Positions 11,890 to 23,965 of a DNA stretch of 64,000 bases are shown here, piece by piece; the first letter of the stretch is position 1; each line of letters begins with the position of its first letter. The notes below the pieces were generated by a model. That model saw only the letters and a program-made list of their open reading frames with translations, had not been told where the DNA came from and made no database searches. Source of the DNA: Gymnopilus junonius. Lineage: Eukaryota > Basidiomycota > Agaricomycetes > Agaricales > Galerinaceae. The position numbers were made by a program, and so were the translations under genes. Location of the stretch: positions 1 to 64,000 of the forward strand of contig JADNYJ010000010.1 in NCBI GenBank assembly GCA_015501075.1, written 5' to 3'.

Positions 11890-12840
11890 TGAGCATGGCC
11901 ATCTGTCACACAAACCATAGTCCAGCTTGCTTCATTTTCCCATCATCAAAAAGCCTAAGTATCATTAAAAAATAATTATTTGCTTTAAAAGCAGTCAAGT
12001 TCTCAAATGTAATACCCAAGAGTACCTTCTGGTGCATTTTCTATGTTGCTCGAGGGATTGGCTGGTATAGAAGATTGAATACCATGCAGACTCATTTGTA
12101 TCTAAAATAATCAATAAGTCCAGAAATAATAGTATATGCCATACCTCTTCCTTCCCCTTATGAAGCCTTCTTATCCACACCTTCCTGGGTATAATTGAAC
12201 ATTTGATCAGGAGCAGATGGCTATATGGGCACAATTCAGGTGGGCATGTCAATGTTGGAACCTTACATGGATCTGCCTTATAAGCATGTCAGTGTATTGA
12301 CCATCAAGTGGAACACCTTTTCCTTTCTTCAAGCTTGAAAGTATGCCAGCTATGGTCAACTAACCCTAGAGAAACATGAGTCAGGCTTCCATGATGCTTC
12401 TATGATATAAGGGATGGGAATGGAATACCGGAACAGATGCTGATGCAGTGTAAGCAGACAAGATTTATAGAATGTGAATGTAAACTTGGCTTACCTCCTT
12501 CTGAATACATGTCATCGTCCGGCAAGATGTTTCTATGTACTGGTCAAAGTTGAATAATTTAGAATCTTTCTGCTTTCTGGGATCATGAGACATGGCCCTG
12601 AAAATCACCACAGCTTAGTGTCAATGGCTTGAATGTTGACTCCAGTACCCTTACCAGAGTTGTATCACGTAGCACCTAAATAGAAGACTGAGCTATGCAC
12701 CTGTGCGTCATCTTCCACAGTACCCAAGAAGCAACACAGGCTGCAGCACATGACTTGCCAATATATAGCTTGAATAAGGTCTAGGTGGCAATCTGGCATA
12801 CTTCTGCCATATTAAATTGTTCCGAAGTATCCGGTTGAAT
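11890..12840 (-). pseudogene. Cytochrome P450 pseudogene copy A (C-terminal remnant)
   Basis: This is a degenerate third copy of the neighbouring P450s, covering only the C-terminal third and 3' flank. The block around 12500-12600 still reads like AMSHDPRK followed by scrambled sequence, and 12170-12380 aligns by eye with the last exons and 3' flank of copy C (15600-16080). No continuous frame survives and the heme-binding cysteine motif is lost. Compared with copy C, many CpG sites have become TpG or CpA: the bases near 12090 read GATTGAATACCATGCAG where copy C near 15705 reads GATCGAATACCACGCAG. It is a dead relic that shares the 3' flank of copy C, so A and C belong to one duplication unit. 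Confidence 0.75.
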
Positions 12841-13136
12841 GGATAGGTAAGATGCCATCATGCTCCATTGTGAAGAGGAAAAGGAGAGGAAATTCAGCCA
12901 AGACGAGAAAATCTGCTATGCGATTTTTGCTGAAAGGCATTAAAAATTGCATCACAATGAAGGCTCGTCAGTAAAATTTCTTAGACAAAATTCAAACGCC
13001 TTCAAGTCTATAACCGGCTACAACGCGGCGAAAGTGCAGGGGCTAAAGACATCGGATGTTATATTCCGGAAGTACTTGCGTAGTCCCCTTTGCGTCCATA
13101 AATTGATGAAGGAGAACACAGGCCGCCCTTGCATTT

Positions 13137-15286
13137 CTACAATGAAGCTTTCTTATCGACAGCCTCCAAAATAAGACGCGTCGCTTCTTCTGACCTAGGC
13201 GTAATCGAACATTGAAATGGCGGTGGATGACTGGACCGGCATGATTGAGAACAACAGTAATGCGATAGACAACCAGACATACCATATGAGACCGTCGGTA
13301 TATTGCCCATCGAGAGGAATATAATGTCCAGCGGGGTCATTTTTCTTTTCAATCTTAAAAGTAGAGAGTACGGTAGCTATTGTCAACCAAATCTAGAAAA
13401 ACATTATGGAATCGGGCAGTTGTGAGATAATGGTTGGGAGTACCGTTGAGGACGCCATATATCTACCAGCACAGTTCCTATTACACATGAGATCCATGGA
13501 ATACGAACACAAATCTTCTAACTGTTTACCTTCTTCCGAACCCGAATGCGTATATGTCATCGTCCGCGAGAATTTTCTATTCGCGTCCATGTACCGATCT
13601 GGGTTGAATAGTTCAGGGTCTTTATACTTCTGGGATCATGAGACATGGCCCTGAAAATCTCCAAAGCTTAATCTTACAATATACATTTCAAGAAGACCGC
13701 TTCCTCACCAGAAGTTCATCAGCACAGTAGCGCCTAAACAGAAGTATAAGTTACCGTCGCATGCAGCACATGTGTATGACCTTTGGGGATATAGTATCCA
13801 TTGTATACGTCTTCTTCCGAAGTACAGCGGGGAACTCCAAGAGGAGTTATCGGCTTCCAGCGCATGACTTCCCGGTAAATGGCCTCAATGTAAGGTAGTA
13901 CGTCCCGGTCTTCGTAAGTCACCAGTCGACCAGTGCCAATTACGGCGTCGATTTCTTGCCTAGCTTTGATTTGCACCTCAGGACACATTGCCATGGCAAA
14001 GAAGAATGTGCCGATAGCGGAGACAGTCTATCACATAAGTCAATTGAAATTTTGGGAGTTTGTAACAAGGCTTACAGTGTCTGCACCAGCTATAGTAGGG
14101 CCATATTTCTCAGTAGCTTGTCACATGGGTAAGTAACGCTGACAGACCTGCATAACCGGTGGCAGCAACCTCTTTTATTGCTTGTACATCTTCGGCTGAC
14201 TGAGCTTCATCAGACTTCGTTAGCAATTCTGTAACAATACATTCCTGCGCAGTGCCATCTGCCTTCAAAGAAAAAAATAATAAGGCATTTAGAAAAAGGC
14301 CAATAGTCATTCATACCATTCCTTTCTTGACAAACTCGAACGGTACATCCCTCATTTGACGCGTCAGCTTTTTTGCTTCGTTTGCAAACCGTTTAAACCC
14401 GGCTCCAGGGAACCAGGCGGGCAGGAATCGAAGAATCGTAAATGTATTGACTGCATTACCACCCGGAAGAGCGAACTCTGACAATTTCAAAATGGCAGCT
14501 TCGGCGAGTGTTACGAAGTAATCTCCTTGGGTGTGATATCGTATCCGTAGACAGCAGACATGATGATGGCTGCTGCGACTCTAAGAGGAAAAGTGAGCAT
14601 TTCCGGGAACAGGTGAGGAGAAAGCAAATCACGTTCTGCAATGGTTCCCGAAGTCCTCAGGACTGGTGAGAAGACCATAAAGCAAGTCGTTAATTTTTCT
14701 AGTTTGTATGGGCCTATATTTGACTGAGGCCGACGGTTTAAATGTCTGGTCAAACAACCGTCGATGTACTTTCCATACGGAGTTGTAAGGTTTGTGCCCG
14801 GCATTGAAGTCCCATTCCATCCTACGATCCTATTTTCACTTCCACGATTGTAATTAGGAAAAGGGTCTCAGCTTACAAGTCGATCATAGGAACGGATGGC
14901 CGATCTGAATATATGTGTGACCGCTTTTCTATCAAGTCTTTGACGACCTCGATTGAATTCAGAATAATTGTATGTTGGCCGAAGACTCGGAGATGCATTA
15001 TGTCACCTAAATCAACAATGTAAAATAGCATAAGGGATGCAGATGTAGCGACTTTACCATATGTTTTCCCCCACTCGGCGTAAGTGACCCAAGCCTTCTT
15101 TTCCGGCATGTCCGCCATATTCCCAAACAGCAGGCTCTTAGAAGGAGGGCCTGGAGGATAAGGTAACCTAGCAGAAAAAAATTGCGCCCGAATGTAGGTC
15201 CAACATGAAAATACGATTTTAGTCGCAAACAAGATCGCAACCAGCTGAAAAAGAAATTGAGGCGAGATGAAATTCTGAGAGGCCAT
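13137..15286 (-). pseudogene. Cytochrome P450 copy B, probably inactivated
   Basis: The layout is that of a full-length microsomal P450. From 15286 an N-terminal membrane anchor (MASQNFISPQFLFQLVAILF) is followed by the proline-rich hinge LPYPPGPPSK, the I-helix AGADTTVSA split by an intron near 14090, the ExxR helix EAIYREVMRW near 13880, PDRY near 13590, and the heme motif FGFGRRNCAGRY near 13470-13540. Relative to copy C, single bases are missing near 14522 (ITPK|GDYF), near 13636 (MSHDPRK) and near 13585, each breaking the frame. The family resembles the OrdA-like P450s common in agaricomycetes; I assign no CYP number or substrate. Three indels suggest a pseudogene unless base-calling is poor here. 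Confidence 0.8.
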
Positions 15287-15790
15287 GACTTATCTTGATA
15301 ACAGTACCTTTGATATTTATGTACGTCTCTGCAGATTAATCTGTACACGGATTGTCAAATATGAGCTACGAGAAAATATATGGGCCGAAAAAACTTACCC
15401 GCCAAAAATACACATATTCTCACAGCCTGCTCGATAGCAGGTCACTATACAAATCGAAGTGATCTTCTGTCGCACAAACGATATTCCGGGTTGCCTTGTC
15501 TTCCCATCGGCTAGAAGGAAGTGTCATCCAAATTCACAAGGCTACAGTAACTTGAATCAATAGCAAGGATTTCATAAGAAAAAAGAGATCAGTTTGCATT
15601 AAGAAACAGTCAACCAGATGTCTTGAGTTTTCGAATGTGATACATAGGAAAACCTTCTGCAAGGCGCATTTACTACGTTTCTCGTAGGATTGGCTGACAC
15701 AGACGATCGAATACCACGCAGTCTCGTTTGTGTCCAAAGGAATCAACAGGTCCAGAAACAAGACTACATGCTATGCCCTCTTCTTTCCTG

Positions 15791-17954
15791 TTACGAAGCC
15801 TTCTTACCCACAGCTTCCGAGATGAGCTGCTTAGCTTCTTCCGACCTGGGTAAGATTGAACATTCGAACGGGAGCGGATGGCTATATGGATAAGATTCAG
15901 ATGGACACATCGAGGGATTATTAGAAGCTTAGGTGGATTGACCTGACAAGCGTGTCGGTATATTGATCGTCAAGTGGTATATCTTTGCCAAATTTATCTT
16001 TCTTCCTTTCAATCTTGAAAGTCGAGAGTACGCTAGCTATGACCAACCAAACCTAGAGAACATTAGTTAAGCTTTTATGACACAAGGGCTGGGCGTACCG
16101 TCGAGGACGCCATATACTTACCGGAACAGATCCTGATGCAGTGCGAGCACATAAAATTTGTAGAACGTGGATGTGAACCTGACTTACCTTCTTCCGAATC
16201 CGTATGCATACATGTCATCGTCCGGCAAGAGGTTTCCATTCGAGTCTATGTACCGGTCGGGGTTGAATAATTCAGGATCTTTATACTTTCTGGGATCATG
16301 AGACATGGCCCTTAAAATTGGCCACGACTTAGTCTCGATACTTTGAATGCCAAGGTCGCTCCAATCTACTCACCAGAGATTCATCAACACAGTAGCGCCT
16401 AAAAGGAAGAGTGAGATATTGACATATACAGGTCGAATGGGTTACCTTTCGGTATGTAGTATCCGTTATAAATATCTTCTTCCAAAGTACAACGCGCAAC
16501 CCCCAGAGGCAGCGCAGGCCTCCAGCGCATGACTTCCCGATAAATAGCCTCAATGTAAGGTAACGAAACTTGGTCTTCGTAAGTCACTAGTCGATCAGAG
16601 CCAATTATTGCATCAATTTCTTGTCGAGCCTTGATTTGCACCTCAGGGAACATCGTCATGGCATAGAAGAATGTGCCGATGGCGGAGACAGTCTACCACA
16701 CAAGTTAATTGAAATTTTGAGCATGACGTTTGCTTTAACGAGACATACAGTGTCTGCGCCAGCTACAGTGGTGTCATGCTTCTCAGCAGCTTTCTACATG
16801 GATAAGTAAAACTGACAGACCTGCATAACTGGTGGCAGCGACCTCTTTTATTACCCGTACATCCTCGTCCGAAAGGGGTTTATCAAACTTCGTCAGCAAT
16901 TCTGTAACAATACATTCTGACGCAGTGCCGTCCACCTTCGGAAAAAAAATAATAAGGTATTTATAAAACGACACTAGCGATAACATACCATTCCTTTCTT
17001 GACGAACTCGAAGGGTACATCCCTCATTTGACGCGTCAACTTTTTCGTTTCGTTTGCGAATCGTTTGAATCCTGCTCCAGGAAACCATACAGGCAGGAAC
17101 CGAAGAAACGGAATTGCATTCACTACATTAGCACCCGGAAAAATGGACTCCGACAACTTCGAAACGGCGTCTTCGGCAAGGCTCACGAAGTAGTCTCCCT
17201 TAGGTGTAATGTCGTATCCGTAGACGGTAGACATGATGATGGCTGCTGCAACACTGGAAGGAATGAGTGAGGTGGCTTATGCGAGGAGAAAGCCAATCAC
17301 GTTCTGTAGTGATCCTTCAAGGCCATGGGACTGGTGAGAAGACCATGAAGTAAATCGTTGATTTTTCTTGTTTGTATAGGCCTATAATTGACTGAGGCCG
17401 ACGGTTTAAATGCCCGGTCAAACAGCCGTCGATGCACTTTCCACAGTGGACCATAGGGCATAAGTCCGCCATTGAAATCCCACTCCATTCTATTTTTTCA
17501 TGTTCGCATGTTAAAATCAAGTTCAGAATAAGATTTTGTACTTACAATTAACCATAGGGACATCTGGACGATCAGAGTATATATGAGACCGCCTTTCAAT
17601 CAAGTCTCTGACCACTCCAATTGAATTTAAGATAACTGTGTGTTGACCAAATATTCTAAGATGCATAATGTCACCTAAGGATACGTTCAGATGAGGAGAC
17701 AGGTGTAAGTTACGTAACTTTACCATATGTTTTCCCCCACTCTGCATAAGTAACCCAGGGTTTTATCGTCGGAATATCGCTCAAGTTTCCGTATACCAGC
17801 TCTTAGGAGGTGGACCAGGCGGGTAAGGCAACCTGCGAGAAGAAAATAGATGTGATCGAAAGTACGTCCAACATAAGTACGCGATTCCGGTTGCAAAAGA
17901 AAGTGTAACGAATCGCAGAATGAGTGGGACTGAGATCAAGTTCTGAGAGGCCAT
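15791..17954 (-). pseudogene. Cytochrome P450 copy C, near-intact, at least one frameshift
   Basis: This tandem paralogue of copy B has the same intron positions. It starts MASQNLISVPLILRF at 17954 with a membrane anchor, then the hinge LPYPPGPPPKS. One base appears missing just after it (about 17803), so the frame shifts before VYGN. The splice phase at the exon end near 17548 (MVN) also does not match copy B. Downstream all key motifs are intact: AGADT/TVSA near 16690-16770, EAIYREVMRW near 16540, NPDRYIDSNG, and FGFGRR/ICSGKYMASS near 16100-16205, with C-terminus SEAVGKKAS ending at 15791. It would be an ER-bound monooxygenase of unknown substrate. It may be functional if the two breaks are sequence errors. 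Confidence 0.72.
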
Positions 17955-18232
17955 TTCTTTTTCCGATAACAAGTCTGTAGAATATATGTATGTTTCTGGA
18001 CAATTCAATTATTCAGCACACGAAATGTCAGCGTACACCGGGGCATATCATGTGGACATACCTGACAAAAATAGCTATTATCTAGCAGTTTTCCAGAAGT
18101 CTTCAGTCGTGCCTAGACCAGGAAGCACACATCGTTTTCATACCGATAATTGTCTCAGCAGAAAACATTAGGCTTCAATAACGAAAAGTCGTAGTGAAAT
18201 AATAACAATAATCAAATATACAATTAAGCACA
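17955..18232. other. Intergenic spacer between the P450 copy C start and the SNF5 3' end
   Basis: No coding or repeat signal is recognised. It should contain the copy C promoter and the 3' region of SNF5. Confidence 0.5.
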
Positions 18233-20090
18233 TCACCTCCGCCTACTACGTGTTGAACTTTGGAACTTAGAGGTCTCTCTTCTCAATCGCCTGTAATAGA
18301 TAAAATCAGAACCGAAGAAGTATCACAATTCAGCAAGTAGACAACATACCTCGTCGCGCGTTCTCTTTCAATCTCCCTCCTCTCCACCTCTTCCGCAGTC
18401 AACTCTTCAAACGTCGTCCTAAACTCCTCCGCCTCTGCCCAATCTCGCCACACGCTCTTGAGTGTCTTGGGACCACGCCCTTCCCTAGGCGCACGACCCC
18501 ATGCAAGACCCAAACCTGTCTTGTCCTTGACCACTCCAACCCCACCACGATCACGCTTGTCACCAGCTCCGCCGCCACCAGCGTCCTCTCCGGTATCGCG
18601 ATCTCCACCAATGACACCCCATTCGATGGCATCCTTTTTGTGTTTCATGATTTCTTCATGCACTGCGTGGGCAATGAGAGGGACAGCTTCTCCTGTTAAA
18701 CCGAGTTCGGTGCAGAGTTTGATAGAAAAGGTTTCTGGGGTGAGTGGGGAGAGCAGGTCCCATTCTATATGGTCCATTAGGTGGTGGTTCCCTATCTGGA
18801 CGTCAATCTAGAAAGTAACACCATAGAATAAGAAATGAACATGGAAGCAACCAAGGCTTACACTCAAGACAACGCGACACTCGGGCACTTCTTCTCCATT
18901 GGGTGGTAACTCGTCTACGCCCATAGCTCCGTCTTGACCCAACTCCATACTTGCTACGCCTTCCTGATCTTCCAGCTGTGCACGAATTTGCGCAGCTACT
19001 GTTTCTGCCCACTGATCAGCGGGGATGTCCAGGTCGTTACAAAATATTCGAGCAAACTGCTCAGGTTTGATCAATGTCTCGTTAACATTCCACGTGAAGC
19101 AGTCTCTTATTCGAAGTGTGTCAGTTTCAAATTCAACACGGATCGGGACAAGTGAAGTTCGTTTTTTGGCATGGCTTTCCAATATGTCGGAAGATCTATG
19201 AAAGGTCAGAGTCGCAAATGGGGTAATGTAAGAAAATGACATACGGATAGTCATATGAAGTAGGTAACATGACGCGAGGTTTTATGAACCTTGCAGGCGG
19301 AACCATCCCTAGATAGCTCTGGTCAAGTTCTGCCTTTTCAGGGCGAGGTGGAGGCGCTGGACGAGGAGTTGAAACACCAGTAGAGGCATTAAAGACATTT
19401 ATACCAGTGCTCATGCGATTTCTTGACTGGCGAATAGACGTCCGTGTCCCCCCACTGGCAATAAAATCTGAGTCATCAGAGTCTAGGGCGCCCGCGTCTG
19501 GAAGATCGTCCCCTGAGCCCGGGTCAGCATAGTTTATGACGCCTCCTCTTCTTGTGGTCGTCCGTAGAGTGGATGTTGAAGTAGAGGCAAGAATAGGCTG
19601 TACGAGAAGAGTTGTCCCGGTCTTCAATCTTGATGCATATGTTGATGTAAAGGCCTGAGGAGTGGTCGGAAGAGGTGCGCGGGGAGGGTTTGGAGGAGCA
19701 GAAGGAACAACGCCTATGCTTGGTAATGATGCAGTGCCATGGTATACTTGCTGGTAGGTCGTTGGTTGTACAGCTGCGAGAGTGCTGGACCGCGAGGGAC
19801 GTGATCTTGTACTACGGGCAGCTGCTGCGGGGTTTTTTGGCGGAGGCGTGGTTGAAGTAGACCATGTATGAAGGTTCTTCATGTATGCTGAGAAGCATTT
19901 CAGTCAACCAAGCACAAAATAAGAGGATAAAATGAGGAATACTTTTTGCATGAGCGGAAAGAGGAGTTGGTGAAGCATAAGCGGCGTTTGCGGCAGTCGA
20001 TATCTGGGTCAGCGTTTGCCGTAGTTGGGAATCGGTCATGCTGCGACTGATGTCAAATGACGCCGTGGTTGTCCCGCCAGTTTCGGCCAT
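18233..20090 (-). CDS. SNF5: SNF5/INI1-family subunit of the SWI/SNF or RSC chromatin remodeller
   Basis: SNF5 proteins are core subunits of SWI/SNF and RSC complexes and help bind nucleosomes and activators. The start at 20090 gives MAETGGTTTASFDIS. The N-terminal half is low-complexity Ser/Thr/Pro/Ala sequence with acidic patches (YADPGSGDDLPDAGALDSDD). The SNF5 domain follows: PIRVEFETDTLRIRDCFTWN near 19090-19150, FARIFCNDLDIP, then the second repeat IEWDLLSPLTPETFSIKLC and HEEIMKHKKDAIEWG near 18640-18780. Introns of about 50-60 bp lie near 19940, 19240, 18840 and 18320; the last exon ends in a basic RSRRR tail. SNF5 versus SFH1 cannot be decided by eye. The gene is intact. Confidence 0.92.
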
Positions 20091-20268
20091 TAGAACGACT
20101 TGGAAATAGAATAAACAGTAAAAGAAGAGCCCCAAGGCTTTCAAAGTGGTGGCACTGGTCAAAAATACAAATGCTGGTGAGCTTCGAAAAACGAGACACA
20201 AAACGCGACTTGTCACACATGTGACATCATTAATTCTCTCCGAGTCTACGACTTTGCATGGCTGGCGG

Positions 20269-21944
20269 ATGCTCGCCCGCTACTCTCCCAATGTCTCTCG
20301 TTCCCGGCAGGCCATTTTTCTTCGTCTCTACTCGGAATACAAGAGCCAGCACAACCAGCCAATTGTGGACCTGCTCTTGAAACGTAACCTCCTTCCATCT
20401 TCCGTAGAACATATCATTCAACCCGTACGATAGATAAACAGGAAGAGCAGAATAAAGCCGACTCCAATAGCTTCAAGGTCCATGCTTTTTCAAAGGCAGT
20501 CCTTGCAATTTTGCAGTATCAACATCCAATAAGGTCTGGAAAGGATCTCATCCAGGTATGATTGCCGCCTTCCCAATTCTAAACATAATAAAGTTATTCA
20601 GCCTTGGCAGCTTCGAGGCATAGGTCCTGGAATCGCTGCAAGAATCAATGAATATCTACTATCAGATGAAAGTATGCTAGATGAAGGTTAGTCGTCAACC
20701 ATCTTTTTCTTTCTTCCTAAGCTCATGACGACCAGACCCAGCTCTCTATGACGAACTTCGCAAAAGCCAAGCTCTGTCTGCTCTAAGCAATCTCCCTGGA
20801 ATTGGGTGTTTATAAATTCCTCCTGCGTCGTGTTCTGTCCTTAATCTGAATCTACTAGGTCAATTACTGCCAAAAAACTGGTCGAAGCCGGGTGTCTTTC
20901 TGTTGCCGACCTCAAATCCGACAGATTCTCCTCTTTCCTATCTGTCAAGCAGAAGGCCAAAATCATGTACGCAGAACATTTGGAACAACCTGTGAAAAGG
21001 CAAGAAGCAGAAGAAGTCCTGGTATGATCTCTTCACCACCTCTTCACACGGGTCAGATTTCTTAGAATCTCTTCAATCAGGACTTTTGTCGCGATAGTCT
21101 GAACCCTCAGTATGAACTGACCCTGGTAGGCGACTAGTGAGTTCTCTCTCTTCATATTTGGACGACTATATGTTAATGTTCTTAGTCGGAGGGGATTGTC
21201 TTCGTTTTCAGATATCCAAATAATGATCTCTCATCCTGATTTCGTGTTTGTCCCGCTGCCAAGCGAGGAAAATCCGGACGAGCAGAGTGATACCCCAAAA
21301 AAGCGGACAAGAGGGAGAAAGAAGAATGACGAAAAATCGAGCCTTTTGCTCAGCGATGTCGTTCCTTTACTGCAGCAACGTGGCGTCATTGCAGAAGCGC
21401 TCGGCAGTAGTTCAAAAACTTGGGAAGGTATCGTGCGTATACCCGGAACACGAGATAACTGGGGAGATCGTCTGGATCGAATCTCTGCTGTTGGTAACAT
21501 TGAAGGGGACTACAGAAAGTTGGCTATTCAGTAAGTTGCCGTGACATCTCCCTCAAGCACTGACTTATACATTCCCTCAATTCTAATAGTCTGGTGCCCC
21601 AAAAGTCACGCGGTTCTTCACTTATATGTCTGACAGGGGACGCAGACTTTGAAAAGGATATTTGTTACCGAGCTCGACAGCGTCACATGCTGTTCAACGA
21701 GTATGGTCTTTGGCGTTGGACCTCCAACCCGTCTGAGAGTTCAGACGCCAGTTCGACTTCTCCGGAGCCAATCAAAGCCAATGATGATGTTACAACAGTG
21801 AAGGAGGCAGGATATTGGTCTTTACTCAACTCTGCGACAGAAGAAGATATTCTTCGAGAACTTGGTATGGACTTTGTCGAACCCACCAGGAGAAACTTTT
21901 CCTATGTCACTGGTAAACGAAAGAGGAAAAGGCCTGGAGTATGA
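20269..21944 (+). CDS. DNA polymerase X-family protein with degenerate active site
   Basis: Pol X enzymes (beta, lambda, mu, Pol4) fill gaps in base-excision and end-joining repair. This protein has the family layout: an 8-kDa-like region (HPIRSGKDLIQ near 20520), a first helix-hairpin-helix (LRGIGPGIAARI near 20600), a second (LPGIG near 20800), the palm (YELTLVGDYRRG, 21110-21190) and a C-terminal part ending with LTGDADFEKD and FNEYGLWRW (21630-21720). The palm motif reads SDIQIM, not the usual DID/DVD pair, so the second metal-binding aspartate is glutamine. The third position, in YRKLAIHLVP across the intron at 21532-21590, carries alanine. The nucleotide-binding serine of GSYRRG is aspartate. 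The frame is intact over about seven exons. It is likely a non-catalytic paralogue. The start is uncertain. Confidence 0.82.
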
Positions 21945-22305
21945 CCACCAGGGCCTGGTACACTGGAGGCGTAACGGCTACTGGAGTCGAGCTTTTCTTG
22001 GGGAGAGGGACAGATAGTCCAACCGGTTTGTAACTACAATTGCTGCGTGTGCCATTTTGATCAGACGTTTACGGCTACCCTCAGATACCATTGGTCCCGC
22101 TATTTATCAGCCTGCTTGGAAATCCTCCTATACCTACCTACCTCCTGTATACACTACCCTTGTTACTTTACATATCAGCTTTTAATTTTCTAGCTGCTTT
22201 TTTTTTGATTGTACATAGGTCCACATTATGTTGACGTTATGCATAGGTTGACATAGGGACAACTTGATCATAACATTATGACTTGATTGACTTGTATCTA
22301 CCTTC
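21945..22305. other. Intergenic spacer, Pol X end to gelsolin start
   Basis: Pyrimidine-rich and AT-rich sequence with T runs near 22200, compatible with a terminator and the gelsolin promoter. No gene is seen. Confidence 0.5.
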
Positions 22306-23785
22306 ATGTCGCACTTATCGAAACCAACGGTTTACGACATCGAAGACTCCAACATCGCTCTTCTAGGCTCAGATGTTAGTATTGATCCACCCATACCTAA
22401 AGTTTATTGAAACAAACTTTGTGCACCATCGCACACACTTGTGACAGCTCGAGAAATGCGTCAGAGAACACGCTGGCGACAAAGAGAATGCATGGGTGGA
22501 TGCGGGAAGGGAGTCGGGCCTGCAGATTTGGCGCATTGAGAAGTTCGGCGTCGTGCCCTGGCCAAAGGATAGAATCGGGTCATTTTACGACGGTGATTCC
22601 TATGTCGTTCTGCATGTAAGACTTCAGTCCAGTCATATCGGTCTGGCATACTTGACACAAATTCTAAACTTCCTTCGGCAGACATATAAGAAGACACCAG
22701 AAGACGAATCACTCTTGTATCATCTTCATTTCTGGTTAGGCGAAAACACCACTCAGGACGAAGCGGGAACAGCTGCTTATAAGACCGTCGAACTCGATGA
22801 CCGTTCGTCACCCATTCGAATGACCTCTACTATGACTATGAAATTACTGAGAACAACACTCTACTTTCCGCAGACCTTGAGGGCAAACCAGTGCAGTTCC
22901 GCGAAGTTCAGGGATACGAGTCGCACCAGTTTCTCTCCTACTTCCCTCGCTTCATTTCCCTCAAAGGAGGCGTAGCCACTGGCTTTCACCACATATCTCA
23001 ACATCCACCTGCCAACACTCGCAAATTATATCATGTCGACCTCTCTCATCATGCCGCAATGGGCGAAGATCACCCCGCTCGCTCACATCTTACAGTGAGG
23101 GAGGTGTCCGCCACTGCACAGAGCCTGGTTGCAGGTGGCGTCTATGTCCTCGATAAAGGCTCGCACATTTTGCAATTCAACACCAAGGAGAGTGCTGGAC
23201 AAGAAAGATTCAAGGCTGCAGAATTTGTGCAAAGTATTGTGAATGTACGCCAGAGCCACTGTGACATAACTGTTTTCGGTGAGCATTTACTGCGCTTAGT
23301 AATTTCCAATGAAGCAGCTATTGACCTTCCATGATCTTAATTATCTAGATGAAAATGACTCCTCAGCTGGAAGATTTTTGCACGAATTCGGCGAGGGTGT
23401 TTCACTCCCACTGCACTCATCGCCTTCTATGAGACCACCTTACGTACAGGATCGAGAGATACTTTCCATTGGCATCTTCCGCTTGTCCGATGCAAGCGGC
23501 GCCGTAGTCCTGGAGAAAGTCTTGCCGCCTTACTCCAAAGCATGTCTCTCATCTGATGATGTTTTCCTTGTGGATGCCGCTTCCAGTTCATCGCGTCCCA
23601 CAATCTATGTTTGGATTGGCAATGCTGCATCCTTGAATGAGCGACGCCTCGCAGTTCAATATGCTCAACACTACCTTTATGAAAAGAAGAGAAAAGCGGA
23701 GCCTGGATTACAGGTCCTTGTTGCTATTCCCATTGTGAAATTACAGGAAGGTCATGAAACGTCTGACTTCTTAGAGGCGGTATAA
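22306..23785 (+). CDS. Gelsolin/severin-like actin-binding protein
   Basis: Three gelsolin repeats can be followed. Repeat 1: GLQIWRIEKFGVVPWPKDRIG, shown here as IWRIEKFGVVPWP near 22525, with the typical FYDGDSYVV (22590) and LHFWLGENTTQDE (22725). Repeat 2: LYHVDLSHHAAMGEDH and VYVLDKG near 23020-23160. Repeat 3: IGIFRLSDASG and DVFLVDAASSS then IYVWIGNAAS near 23470-23630. Such three-repeat proteins (severin, fragmin, CapG type) sever or cap actin filaments in a calcium-dependent way. The start at 22306 gives MSHLSKPTVYDIEDSNIALLG. Introns interrupt near 22370, 22620, 22800 and 23280, and all phases fit. It ends at 23785, about 180 bp from the convergent EGT1 stop. Confidence 0.9.
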
Positions 23786-23965
23786 AACCGTGAAGCAAAT
23801 ACACTTATTCATAAATTTCGGGCGGAACATCTTTATGTACTCATACTGGAAGGAACACCGTAAAGCTACATTACATTTGACTTCGATGAGAGTTCCATTC
23901 AAGGCGGGGTTTGCATATTTGATCCCTGTCTGACGGTGACATCGCAACTTCCTCTTGCGTATTTT

